The notes under the pieces: model-generated
Database searches by the model: none
What the model was told of the DNA's origin: nothing
The model's input: only the letters and a program-made list of their open reading frames with translations
Translations under genes and position numbers: made by a program
Shown: in pieces, positions 57,081 through 64,000 of the stretch
How the letters are laid out: the number at the start of each line of letters is the position of its first letter
Position numbering within the stretch: the first letter of the stretch is position 1
Assembly (NCBI RefSeq): GCF_001375595.1
Contig: NZ_CVJQ01000001.1
Span: 248,001-312,000, forward strand
DNA length: 64,000 nucleotides
Origin: Phenylobacterium immobile (ATCC 35973)
GTDB taxonomy: Bacteria; Pseudomonadota; Alphaproteobacteria; Caulobacterales; Caulobacteraceae
Direction: 5' to 3'

Positions 57081-57110
57081 ACGGCGGCCGGGCGACTGGC
57101 CGCCGTTTTC
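57081..57110 (+). terminator. Rho-independent terminator after rplS
   Basis: A perfect 9-bp stem acggcggcc (57081-57089) / ggccgccgt (57098-57106) with loop gggcgact is followed by TTTTC. It closes the trmD-rplS unit. Confidence 0.88.
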
Positions 57111-57120
57111 GTATCTGGCG

Positions 57121-57393
57121 CTACTCGCCTTCGTCAAAGCGGTTAGCGATCAGGTCCGTTAGGGCTTCGACGACGGCCGCCGCGTCTGCGCCCTCCGCCT
57201 CGATATCGATGGTCGAGCCGACGCCCGCAGCCAGCATCATCAGGCCCATAATCGAGCGAGCGTCCACGGTCTGGCCGTCCTTGGATACGGTGACCTCAGC
57301 GTCGAAGGCCGCCGCCGTGCGCACGAACTTCGCCGAGGCGCGCGCGTGGAGACCGCGCTTGTTGATGATCTCTACGGTCTGACGCACGCCCAT
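57121..57393 (-). CDS. ptsH: HPr phosphocarrier
   Basis: A 90-aa HPr-family protein with the phosphorylated His16 in KRGLHARASAKF and the regulatory Ser46 in DARSIMGLMMLAAG. No sugar permease is nearby; together with EIIA(Man) and HprK it forms the alphaproteobacterial regulatory PTS rather than sugar uptake. Confidence 0.94.
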   Translation of the reverse strand: MGVRQTVEIINKRGLHARASAKFVRTAAAFDAEVTVSKDGQTVDARSIMGLMMLAAGVGSTIDIEAEGADAAAVVEALTDLIANRFDEGE

Positions 57394-57411
57394 TCCTTCA
57401 GGGAATCAGCG

Positions 57412-57816
57412 TTATTTCTCACCGGCCAGCACATAGGATGCAACCGAGATGTACTTGCGCCCGGCTTCCTGGGCGCAGGCCACCGCCTCTTCCAGGCCGT
57501 GACGGCCGCGCACGCTGGCGAGTTTGATCAGCATCGGCAGGTTTAGACCGGCGATCACTTCGGCGCGGGTCTGCTCCATCACCGAGATCGCGAGATTGGA
57601 CGGCGTGCCGCCGAACATGTCGGTGAGCAGGATAACGCCGGCGCCGGTTTCAACCCGCCCGCAGGCCGCAAGGATGTCCTGCCGGCGACGCTCCATGTCG
57701 TCATCCGGTCCGATGCAGATCGTCTCAACAGCCGACTGCGGTCCGACCACGTGCTCCATGGCGGAGACAAACTCCTCCGCCAGGCGCCCGTGCGTCACGA
57801 TCACGAGGCCGATCAT
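57412..57816 (-). CDS. PTS EIIA component, mannose family
   Basis: A 134-aa EIIA(Man)-type protein. The phosphorylated His9 is in IGLVIVTHGRLAEEF, with LTDMFGGTPSNLA as the family signature. ATG 57816 is chosen because the domain starts right there. It is 18 bp upstream of ptsH. It is probably regulatory in the absence of a cognate IIB/C/D. Confidence 0.93.
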   Translation of the reverse strand: MIGLVIVTHGRLAEEFVSAMEHVVGPQSAVETICIGPDDDMERRRQDILAACGRVETGAGVILLTDMFGGTPSNLAISVMEQTRAEVIAGLNLPMLIKLASVRGRHGLEEAVACAQEAGRKYISVASYVLAGEK

Positions 57817-57874
57817 GCCAACTCTTTCAAGGGTATCCCCACCCGCTGCGGCGAATTGAGCTCCGCGAGCGCTC

Positions 57875-58315
57875 CTAAATACCCCTGTTAGGGCCTTCGT
57901 CAAAGGCGCTCAGCGCGCGACCCAATTTCACAGGGGCCGAGGCGGTGGCTAAGCCCATGATGATCAGTGGCAACTTAACCCCGGCGATCTCTGCGAAGAC
58001 GGGGTCGGGCAGGCGCTCGGAGGCGCCGGCGCGAACCATCATCACGATCTCGCTCAGCCTCAGCGCCGGTTCCGCCAGGACGCCGACCCCGCGCAATTCC
58101 TTCAGGCCCGCAAGCCTCTCCGGCGCCCGTCCGAAGAGCCGGCCATCGCTGGCCCAGACCACGACCCGGTCGTCCGCCACCAATCGAAAGCCCTCCGCCC
58201 GCGCGCGCCAGGCCAGGTCGCTCTTGCCTGCCCCGGAGGGACCTTCGATCAGGACGCCGCGCCATCCCTTGGAACTGTAGCGCGCGATGAGGCCCGCATG
58301 GCGGACCTCGCTCAC
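57875..58315 (-). CDS. hprK: HPr kinase/phosphorylase, short form
   Basis: A 146-aa protein containing only the C-terminal kinase domain, with Walker A EGPSGAGKSDLAWRA and Asp-rich RLVADDRVVVW. The N-terminal domain of Gram-positive HprK is missing, as is normal for alphaproteobacteria. It would phosphorylate Ser46 of HPr. The GTG start overlaps the chvG stop (GTGA). Confidence 0.9.
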   Translation of the reverse strand: MSEVRHAGLIARYSSKGWRGVLIEGPSGAGKSDLAWRARAEGFRLVADDRVVVWASDGRLFGRAPERLAGLKELRGVGVLAEPALRLSEIVMMVRAGASERLPDPVFAEIAGVKLPLIIMGLATASAPVKLGRALSAFDEGPNRGI

Positions 58316-59964
58316 CCCATCACCGGCAGGCTGAGCAGGAACAGAGCGCCCTTCACGGTCCCTTGGGGGTCAACGATGTTCTTGGCTTGCAGCGATCCGC
58401 CGTGGGCGTCGGCGATCTGCCGGGCGATCGAGAGGCCCAGCCCGGAGTTGCCCCCAAAGGCCGCGCCCTTCGGTCTTGATGTGTAGAAGCGCTGGAAGAT
58501 GGTCTCGAGGTTTTCCGGCGGGATGCCCGGGCCCTCGTCGGCCACCGCCACCAGGACGCGTCCGCGCGCCTGGGTGACGGTGACGCCCACTGTCCCGTCC
58601 GGCGGGCTGAAGGAGCGAGCATTGTCGATGAGATTACGCACGATCTGGCCGAGCGGACCCTCGCGCCCCGCCACCCGCAGCGGCGACATGGCGTTGGACG
58701 GTGTGAACTGCACCTGAGCGTCGCCGGGCTTGGCGGCCGCCTGGTAGATGCCGACGATGTCGCGGACCAGACGCTCCATGTCGACAGGTCGCGGCGCGTC
58801 GCGCGACAGCTCCGCGTCCAGGCGCGAGGCGTTGGAGATGTCGGTGACCAGTCGGTCCAGCCGCTGGACGTCGTTCTGCAGCACCTTCAGCAGCCGCTCG
58901 CGCGCCACGGGATCGCTCACCAGGTCCAGGGTCTCGACGGCCGAACGCAGCGAGGTCAAGGGGTTGCGGATCTCGTGGGCCACATCGGCGGCGAAGCTTT
59001 CCACAGCGTCCATCTGCTCGGACAGCGCATGGGTCATGGCCTCTAGCGAGCGGGTCAGATCGCCTAGTTCATCTTGTCGCCTAGCGAGGTCGGGAAGCGA
59101 AATCGCCCGGGCCCGCGACAAGCGCACGCGGTCGGCGGCGCGCGCCAGCCTGAGTACCGGCTGGGCGATCAACCGGCTGAGCAAAAGAGAAGACGCCAGC
59201 GATGTGGCGATGGCCGTCAGTATGAATGGAATAAGCGCCACCCGTTCGCGGGCGATGATCGCATCGACATCGCGCGCCTCCAGCACCAGGACGCCAAGGA
59301 CGGCCTGGACATGCTGGATCGGGATCGAGACCGAGACGACGCGCTCACCATGCTCACCCTCGCGCATACCCGACCAGTGCCGTCCGGTCAGGGCTTCGGC
59401 GACCTCAGCCTTCAGCGCCCGCGCGGCTTCCGCGGCGCGGCGCGGTGGCGGCCGGGTGAGGCGAAGGTCGAGGCCGCTGTCGTCGCGGGCCTTCGCCGGC
59501 GGCAGGATGGTGGTGTCGACCCGGTCGGCGACCCAGTCGCTGTCGGCCACCTCGCGACCTTCGGCGTCGAACAGGCGCGCGCGCTGGCTCTTGGGATTGG
59601 CCAGCATCTGCAGGATCTCGCTGGCGTAGCCGGAGTCCATCCGAGGCTCCGGCTCGCCCACGGTGGCCGCGCGGTCGATGATCTGCACCATCAGCTCGCC
59701 CTGGGTCGTCAGGCTGTCAATGCGAGCGTCCACCAGCCCGCGACGAAGCTCATTGAGCACCAGGGCCCCGCCGATCAGCACGAGCAGGCCAATCAGGTTG
59801 AGCGCGATGATCAACCGCCCGAGCCGAGTCCCCGGCATACGCAGGCGCGGCAAGGCGCGCCCGCGCCCAGACCTGCGCCGAGGCTTGGGGCTGGCGGCGC
59901 CGGTCAGGTCCTCCGGCGCGGCGTCGCCAGGTTCAGGTTTCGCGGTAGCGGTAACCGACGCCAT
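58312..59964 (-). CDS. chvG: Sensor histidine kinase ChvG
   Basis: A 550-aa membrane kinase with two transmembrane segments (~46-68 and ~265-285) around a periplasmic sensor, a HAMP domain, the H-box [22 protein letters not shown]-box [16 protein letters not shown] and G-boxes [12 protein letters not shown] and [13 protein letters not shown] basic, Pro-rich N-terminal segment precedes TM1. It senses envelope/acid stress in related bacteria. It overlaps chvI by 32 bp. Confidence 0.92.
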   Translation of the reverse strand: MASVTATAKPEPGDAAPEDLTGAASPKPRRRSGRGRALPRLRMPGTRLGRLIIALNLIGLLVLIGGALVLNELRRGLVDARIDSLTTQGELMVQIIDRAATVGEPEPRMDSGYASEILQMLANPKSQRARLFDAEGREVADSDWVADRVDTTILPPAKARDDSGLDLRLTRPPPRRAAEAARALKAEVAEALTGRHWSGMREGEHGERVVSVSIPIQHVQAVLGVLVLEARDVDAIIARERVALIPFILTAIATSLASSLLLSRLIAQPVLRLARAADRVRLSRARAISLPDLARRQDELGDLTRSLEAMTHALSEQMDAVESFAADVAHEIRNPLTSLRSAVETLDLVSDPVARERLLKVLQNDVQRLDRLVTDISNASRLDAELSRDAPRPVDMERLVRDIVGIYQAAAKPGDAQVQFTPSNAMSPLRVAGREGPLGQIVRNLIDNARSFSPPDGTVGVTVTQARGRVLVAVADEGPGIPPENLETIFQRFYTSRPKGAAFGGNSGLGLSIARQIADAHGGSLQAKNIVDPQGTVKGALFLLSLPVMG

Positions 59965-60646
59965 ACAGGGTTTCGATCGCGTCGAACTCCGGATCGACGT
60001 CGCGGAACTTCTTGCGCATGCGCTTGATGTGGCTGTCGATCGTACGGTCGTCGACATAGACCTGATCGTCGTAGGCGGCGTCCATCAGGTTGTCGCGGCT
60101 CTTCACGAAGCCAGGCCGCTGGGCCAGCGACTGCAGGAGCAGGAACTCAGTGACAGTGAGCTTCACCGCCTTGCCTTCCCACAGACAATCGTGGCGCGCC
60201 GGATCCAGGGTGAGCTTGCCGCGCTTGATGGCGCGCGAGGCGGCCTCGGCGCTGGCCGCCGCGCTCTGCGGCTCCTCGCCTTCGATCCCGGCGCGGCGCA
60301 GCACCGCTTTCACCCGCTCGATCAGCAGGCGTTGGCTGAAGGGCTTGTGGATGTAGTCGTCGGCGCCGAGGTTAAAGCCGAGGATTTCATCAATTTCGTC
60401 GTCCTTGGACGTCAGGATGATCACCGGAGTTTCGGACGCGCGGCGCAGGCGGCGGAGCACTTCCATGCCGTCCATGCGGGGCATCTTGACGTCCAGGATA
60501 GCCAGATCCGGCGGATCGCTCTCCAAGGCCTCAAGGCCCGCCGCGCCGTCGAAGTAGGCCGTCACTGTATGGCCGTGGCTCTCCAGGGCGAGGCTGACGG
60601 ACGTGACGATGTTTTCGTCATCGTCGACCAGGGTGATCTTCGCCAT
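59933..60646 (-). CDS. chvI: Response regulator ChvI
   Basis: A 237-aa OmpR-family regulator. The receiver domain has phospho-Asp52 in [13 protein letters not shown], Thr in IILTSKDDE and Lys in [10 protein letters not shown]. The C-terminal winged helix has [19 protein letters not shown] and [14 protein letters not shown]. It is the partner of the overlapping chvG gene. Confidence 0.94.
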   Translation of the reverse strand: MAKITLVDDDENIVTSVSLALESHGHTVTAYFDGAAGLEALESDPPDLAILDVKMPRMDGMEVLRRLRRASETPVIILTSKDDEIDEILGFNLGADDYIHKPFSQRLLIERVKAVLRRAGIEGEEPQSAAASAEAASRAIKRGKLTLDPARHDCLWEGKAVKLTVTEFLLLQSLAQRPGFVKSRDNLMDAAYDDQVYVDDRTIDSHIKRMRKKFRDVDPEFDAIETLYGVGYRYRET

Positions 60647-60739
60647 CGTGTCGGGCGCTCCTTCGTATCGCTAGGCAGGCTTTCGCCCCGCACCATGGCT
60701 TGAATGGGGCGACGGCGCAGCTTGTTCCACACGCAGAGG

Positions 60740-61039
60740 TTAGGCCGCGCCGGCCGCTGCGTCCATGAAGCGGGCCAGGGCGATGTCGAGCGCCGTCACG
60801 CCGCCAGCGTCGTGGGTGGTCAGGACCACATCGACGCGGGCGTAGACGTTGCTCCATTCCGGATGGTGATCGAGCTTCTCGGCCATCAGGGCGCAGCGGG
60901 TCATGAATCCGAAAGCTGCGTTGAAGTCGACGAACCGGAAGCTCCGGGCGATGGCGTCGCGCCCCTCGACCGTGCGCCAGGCTGGCAGGCCGGCGAGGGC
61001 GGCTTCCGCGCCGATCAGGCCAGGCCGCTCACGAGGCAT
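60740..61039 (-). CDS. 4a-hydroxytetrahydrobiopterin dehydratase
   Basis: A 99-aa pterin-4a-carbinolamine dehydratase (PCD/DCoH). The signature is [31 protein letters not shown], with the catalytic [E/K]xxxHHP core. ATG 61039 is chosen; it overlaps the upstream flavoprotein gene by 11 bp. It usually recycles the cofactor of phenylalanine hydroxylase, for which no gene is seen here. Confidence 0.92.
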   Translation of the reverse strand: MPRERPGLIGAEAALAGLPAWRTVEGRDAIARSFRFVDFNAAFGFMTRCALMAEKLDHHPEWSNVYARVDVVLTTHDAGGVTALDIALARFMDAAAGAA

Positions 61040-62651
61040 GCATAATCTCCGTCCCCACCATCGCCAACGCCACCGCCTCGGCGACCTTGATGCCGTCGAC
61101 AGCGGCCGAGAGGATGCCTCCGGCATAGCCTGCGCCTTCGCCGGCCGGATAGAGGCCGCGGACGTTCAGGCTCTGGAAATCCGCCCCGCGGGTGATGCGC
61201 AGCGGCGCCGAGGTGCGGGTCTCGACGCCGGTCAGCACCGCGTCGGGGTCGTCATAACGGGCGATCTTGCGGCCGAAGGCCTTCATCGCTTCTCGCATCG
61301 CCTCGATGACATAGTCGGGCATGAGGGGCGCCAGGTCTGTCGGCCGGACGCCCGGCTTGTAACTGGGGACCACCTCGGCGAGCGCCGTCGAGGGCCGGCC
61401 CGCCAGGAAGTCGCCGACCCGCTGGGCCGGGGCGAAATAGTCGCCGCCCCCGGCGACGAAGGCGCGGGCCTCAAGGTCGCGCTGCAAGGCGACCCCGGCC
61501 AGCGGATGGTCGTCGCCGTAATCGGCAGGATCGATGCCGACTACGAAGCCGGCGTTGGCGTTCCGCTCATTGCGCGAATATTGGCTCATGCCGTTGGTGA
61601 CGACGCGGCCGGGCTCGGAGGTCGCGGCTACCACCGTGCCGCCGGGGCACATGCAGAAGCTGTAGACCGTGCGGCCGTTGGCGGCGTGGTGTGACAGGGA
61701 ATAGGCCGCCGCGCCCAGGTCCGGGTGGCCGGCGCACGGGCCAAACAGGGCGCGGTCGATCCAGGATTGCGGGTGCTCGATGCGGAAGCCGATGGAGAAG
61801 GGCTTGGCCTCGATATGCACGCCGTGGCCGTGCAGCATCGCGAAGGTGTCGCGCGCCGAGTGGCCGACCGCCAGGACCACGTGGTCGGCCTCAATGAACT
61901 GGCCGTCGTGCAGATGCAGGCCGCGCAGCCGGCCGCCGCTGATTTCCAGGTCGGTGACCCGCTGGCCGAATCGGTACTCGCCGCCGAGCGCCTCGATCTT
62001 GGCGCGCATGGCCTCGACCATGGTCACCAGGCGGAAGGTGCCGATGTGCGGGTGAGCCTCGGTGAGAATTTCCTCCGGCGCGCCGGCGGCGACGAACTCG
62101 GTCAGGACCTTGCGACCGAGAAATCGGGGATCCTTGATCTGGCTGTAGAGCTTGCCGTCCGAGAAGGTGCCGGCGCCGCCCTCGCCGAACTGGACGTTGG
62201 ATTCGGGGTTGAGGTCGCTGCGTCGCCACAGACCCCAGGTGTCCTGGGTCCGCTCGCGCACCGCCTTGCCGCGATCCAGGATGATCGGCCGAAAACCCAT
62301 CTCGGCCAGGATGAGGCCGGCGAAGAGGCCGCAGGGCCCGGCGCCGATCACCACGGGACGAAGGGTCTGGCCCTGCGGGGCGGTCGTGACGGGGCGGTAG
62401 GCGGTGTCGGGCGTGACGCGGACGTGAGGGTCCTCGCCCAGCCGCGCCAGGACGGCGGCCTCGCCGGCGATTTCGGCGTCGACGATATAGACCTTGAGGA
62501 TCGCCGATTTCTTGCGCGCGTCGTGCGCCCGCTTCCACACCGACCAGCGGATGAGATCACCGGGCGCGACGCCGAGGCGCGCAACGATGGCCGCGGGCAG
62601 GGCCTGCGGTTCGTGGTCGAGGGGCAGTTTGAGTTCGGAGATCCGCAGCAT
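61029..62651 (-). CDS. FAD-dependent oxidoreductase (uncharacterised dehydrogenase family)
   Basis: A 540-aa flavoprotein. After an N-terminal ~90-residue domain, [20 protein letters not shown] binds FAD, and [42 protein letters not shown] and the C-terminal [24 protein letters not shown] are diagnostic of a broadly conserved uncharacterised oxidoreductase family. The substrate is unknown. ATG 62651 ([14 protein letters not shown]) is the family-like start. Confidence 0.87.
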   Translation of the reverse strand: MLRISELKLPLDHEPQALPAAIVARLGVAPGDLIRWSVWKRAHDARKKSAILKVYIVDAEIAGEAAVLARLGEDPHVRVTPDTAYRPVTTAPQGQTLRPVVIGAGPCGLFAGLILAEMGFRPIILDRGKAVRERTQDTWGLWRRSDLNPESNVQFGEGGAGTFSDGKLYSQIKDPRFLGRKVLTEFVAAGAPEEILTEAHPHIGTFRLVTMVEAMRAKIEALGGEYRFGQRVTDLEISGGRLRGLHLHDGQFIEADHVVLAVGHSARDTFAMLHGHGVHIEAKPFSIGFRIEHPQSWIDRALFGPCAGHPDLGAAAYSLSHHAANGRTVYSFCMCPGGTVVAATSEPGRVVTNGMSQYSRNERNANAGFVVGIDPADYGDDHPLAGVALQRDLEARAFVAGGGDYFAPAQRVGDFLAGRPSTALAEVVPSYKPGVRPTDLAPLMPDYVIEAMREAMKAFGRKIARYDDPDAVLTGVETRTSAPLRITRGADFQSLNVRGLYPAGEGAGYAGGILSAAVDGIKVAEAVALAMVGTEIMHAS

Positions 62652-62703
62652 CGCCCTCTGTTTAGCGGCTTCCGTCGGCCCGCGCATGCTAAGGCTCGCC
62701 GCC

Positions 62704-63072
62704 ATGCCGCACGTTGACCGCCTGCCGCGCTGGGCCCGCCTCGCCGCCTATGCCGCGGCCAACGTCATCCTGTTGGTCGTCACGCTCGCGCCGACGGGGG
62801 ACCTGCCCGGCGCCGATATCGGCTCGGACAAGGCCCAGCATGTGGCCGGCTGGTTCGTCCTCACGACGCTGGGCCTGTTGCTCGCGCCGCGTCGGCCGCG
62901 CGCCATCATCATCTTCGCGCTCGCCATGGGACCGTTCGTCGAGGTCGCTCAGGCCTTGGGGCCATTTGGCCGGGACGGCGACTGGCGTGACGTGGTGGCC
63001 GACAGCGGCGGGGTGGCGATCGCAGCCCTGGTCGCCATGGGCTGGCGGCGGATACGAAGACGGGCCGGCTGA
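62704..63072 (+). CDS. VanZ-like membrane protein
   Basis: A 122-aa protein with three to four predicted helices and the VanZ-like pattern DKAQHVAGWFVLTTLGLLL and EVAQALGPFGRDGDWRDVVADSGGVAIA. Function is unknown. ATG 62704 is preferred; ATG 62686 is an alternative. It is divergent from the flavoprotein gene, 52 bp apart. Confidence 0.78.
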   Translation: MPHVDRLPRWARLAAYAAANVILLVVTLAPTGDLPGADIGSDKAQHVAGWFVLTTLGLLLAPRRPRAIIIFALAMGPFVEVAQALGPFGRDGDWRDVVADSGGVAIAALVAMGWRRIRRRAG

Positions 63073-63110
63073 TCGCGCCGGCCCGCTCCGTTTCGTCTGA
63101 GACTGAAGGG

Positions 63111-64000
63111 CTACTCCGCCGGGGCGGCGGCCGCAGCGGCTTCCTCACGCATCCGGGCGAGTTCGCGCAGGTTCGCCTCATGCTTCTCGCGGGTGATGCC
63201 GTAGAAGCTTAGCGCGATCAGGCAGCCGCCGTTGAAGATCAGCAGAGCGGCGATGACCATGATCCCCAGATGGTTGGCGATCTCCTGGCTGACGCCGACC
63301 TTGCGGGCGTTCTCGGGGAACTGCACGAAGTGCAGCATCTGGCCGGCCATCAGCACGCCGACGCCGGACACCGCCTTCTTGAAAAGGTTGTCGGCGGAGA
63401 ACAGCAGACCCTCGGAGCGGCGGCCCGTCTGCATGGCGGAGTCCTCCACCACGTCGGCGATCATCGCCTGGATCTTCACGCCGGTGGCGATCATGAAAGC
63501 CTGGGTGCAGGTGGCGAAGGCGACGAGGACGTAGAACAGGAGCTCGGTGTGCCGCGCCGGCATCAGGCCGAACTGGTCGAGCGCAATGGGCGCGACAGTC
63601 AGGGTGATGCCGGTCCAGCCGGTGATCAGGGCGCCGACCCGCTTGCCGAAGCGCTTGACCATGCGCGGGGCCAGCCAGATGCCGACGAAACCCGACAGCA
63701 CCATGGCGATGGCGAGCACCGTCAGCTGGTTCTGGTTCAGCCGCCAGTAGAACAGGCCCATATAGACCTCGAGGCTTTGGCGAATGCCGGCGCCGATGGC
63801 CAGCACCATGCCAGCCAGGGCGACAATGGCGAAGTTGCGGTTGCGCATGGTCTGGAAGACCTCGCGCAGGTTGGCGAAGAAGTTGAACTTCTCGGTGCGC
63901 ACCGGCGGCTTGGCCAGCCACGGGATCTGCCGGTGGGTGCCCGCCGAGGAGATGATGATGATCGTGAAGACCAGCAGCGCGGCGCAGATCGAATAGCCGA
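63111..64000 (-). CDS. GPH/MFS family transporter (5' end beyond window)
   Basis: The visible 296 residues form the C-terminal half of a 12-helix transporter of the glycoside-pentoside-hexuronide:cation symporter type. They include GYSICAALLVFTIIII entering from the window edge, the loop THRQIPWLAKPP, MVLSGFVGIWLAPRMVKRFGKRVGALI and IATGVKIQAMIADVVEDSAMQTGRRSEGLLFS. The frame is open to base 64000, so the start lies outside. The substrate is unknown. Confidence 0.82.
   Translation of the reverse strand, partial: GYSICAALLVFTIIIISSAGTHRQIPWLAKPPVRTEKFNFFANLREVFQTMRNRNFAIVALAGMVLAIGAGIRQSLEVYMGLFYWRLNQNQLTVLAIAMVLSGFVGIWLAPRMVKRFGKRVGALITGWTGITLTVAPIALDQFGLMPARHTELLFYVLVAFATCTQAFMIATGVKIQAMIADVVEDSAMQTGRRSEGLLFSADNLFKKAVSGVGVLMAGQMLHFVQFPENARKVGVSQEIANHLGIMVIAALLIFNGGCLIALSFYGITREKHEANLRELARMREEAAAAAAPAE

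Overview
The window is high-GC DNA (roughly two thirds G+C by eye) from an alphaproteobacterium, most likely Caulobacterales (Caulobacter/Phenylobacterium-like). The signs are: sucCDAB plus lpdA with acnA in the same region; ccmABCD-ccmG; the chvI-chvG-hprK-EIIA(Man)-HPr block; dapF-mtaB-ftsY-yciB; short-form HprK; and uncharacterised families common in alphaproteobacteria (DUF2794, DUF484 next to xerC, DUF2237). It is ordinary chromosomal backbone. I see no prophage, insertion sequence, CRISPR array or tRNA/rRNA gene. Genes are packed tightly, with many 4-bp start/stop overlaps.

Layout. 0.3-2.8 kb: a polyamine pair (PLP decarboxylase and a deoxyhypusine-synthase-like enzyme), closed by a clear terminator. 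2.8-8.7 kb: acid phosphatase, a Tat-exported molybdopterin oxidoreductase with its cytochrome b, DUF488, CorA, a CHAP-domain secreted protein and TerC. 8.7-13.9 kb: priA, a transaldolase-family aldolase, DUF484-xerC and a stand-alone HisE-like gene preceded by a palindrome. 13.9-15.7 kb: an unusual fusion of a CDP-glycerol-glycerophosphotransferase-like domain to a transmembrane anti-sigma-type extracytoplasmic domain. 15.7-27.2 kb: TCA-cycle block (lpd, sucB, sucA, sucD, sucC, mdh) with a LytTR/DUF2306 divergent pair and GNAT acetyltransferases between.

27.2-35.3 kb: small metabolic genes, a candidate 6S-like structured RNA (31.58-31.78 kb) and acnA. 35.5-39 kb: cytochrome c maturation genes, including a ccmD of only 50 codons. 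39-44 kb: MarR regulator, yciB-ftsY, a UPF0126 channel-like protein and mtaB-dapF. 44-49.5 kb: dmeR-dmeF metal efflux with its operator, a REP-like hairpin cluster carrying a DUF559 remnant, a His-rich PadR regulator with palindromic operators, then oxyR-ahpF-ahpC (transcribed ahpC first). 49.5-52 kb: murI, ogt and small membrane genes. 52-57 kb: ffh, rpsP, rimM, trmD, rplS, interrupted by an antisense tesB. 57-60.7 kb: PTS phosphocarriers, HprK and the ChvG/ChvI two-component system. 60.7-64 kb: pterin dehydratase, an FAD oxidoreductase, a VanZ-like protein and a truncated GPH/MFS transporter.

The TCA genes (sucCDAB, lpdA, acnA, mdh) would supply most of the oxidative branch. The ahp/oxyR and dmeRF/PadR loci form a peroxide/metal stress segment. 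ffh and ftsY supply the two protein GTPases of the SRP pathway. The most novel-looking items are the glycosyltransferase/anti-sigma fusion, a probable CTG-initiated acetyltransferase, the zinc-site-eroded PriA, the acid phosphatase lacking the motif-3 Asp, the operator layouts at padR, dmeR and the HisE-like gene, and the recurrent CTAG overlap of convergent stop codons.
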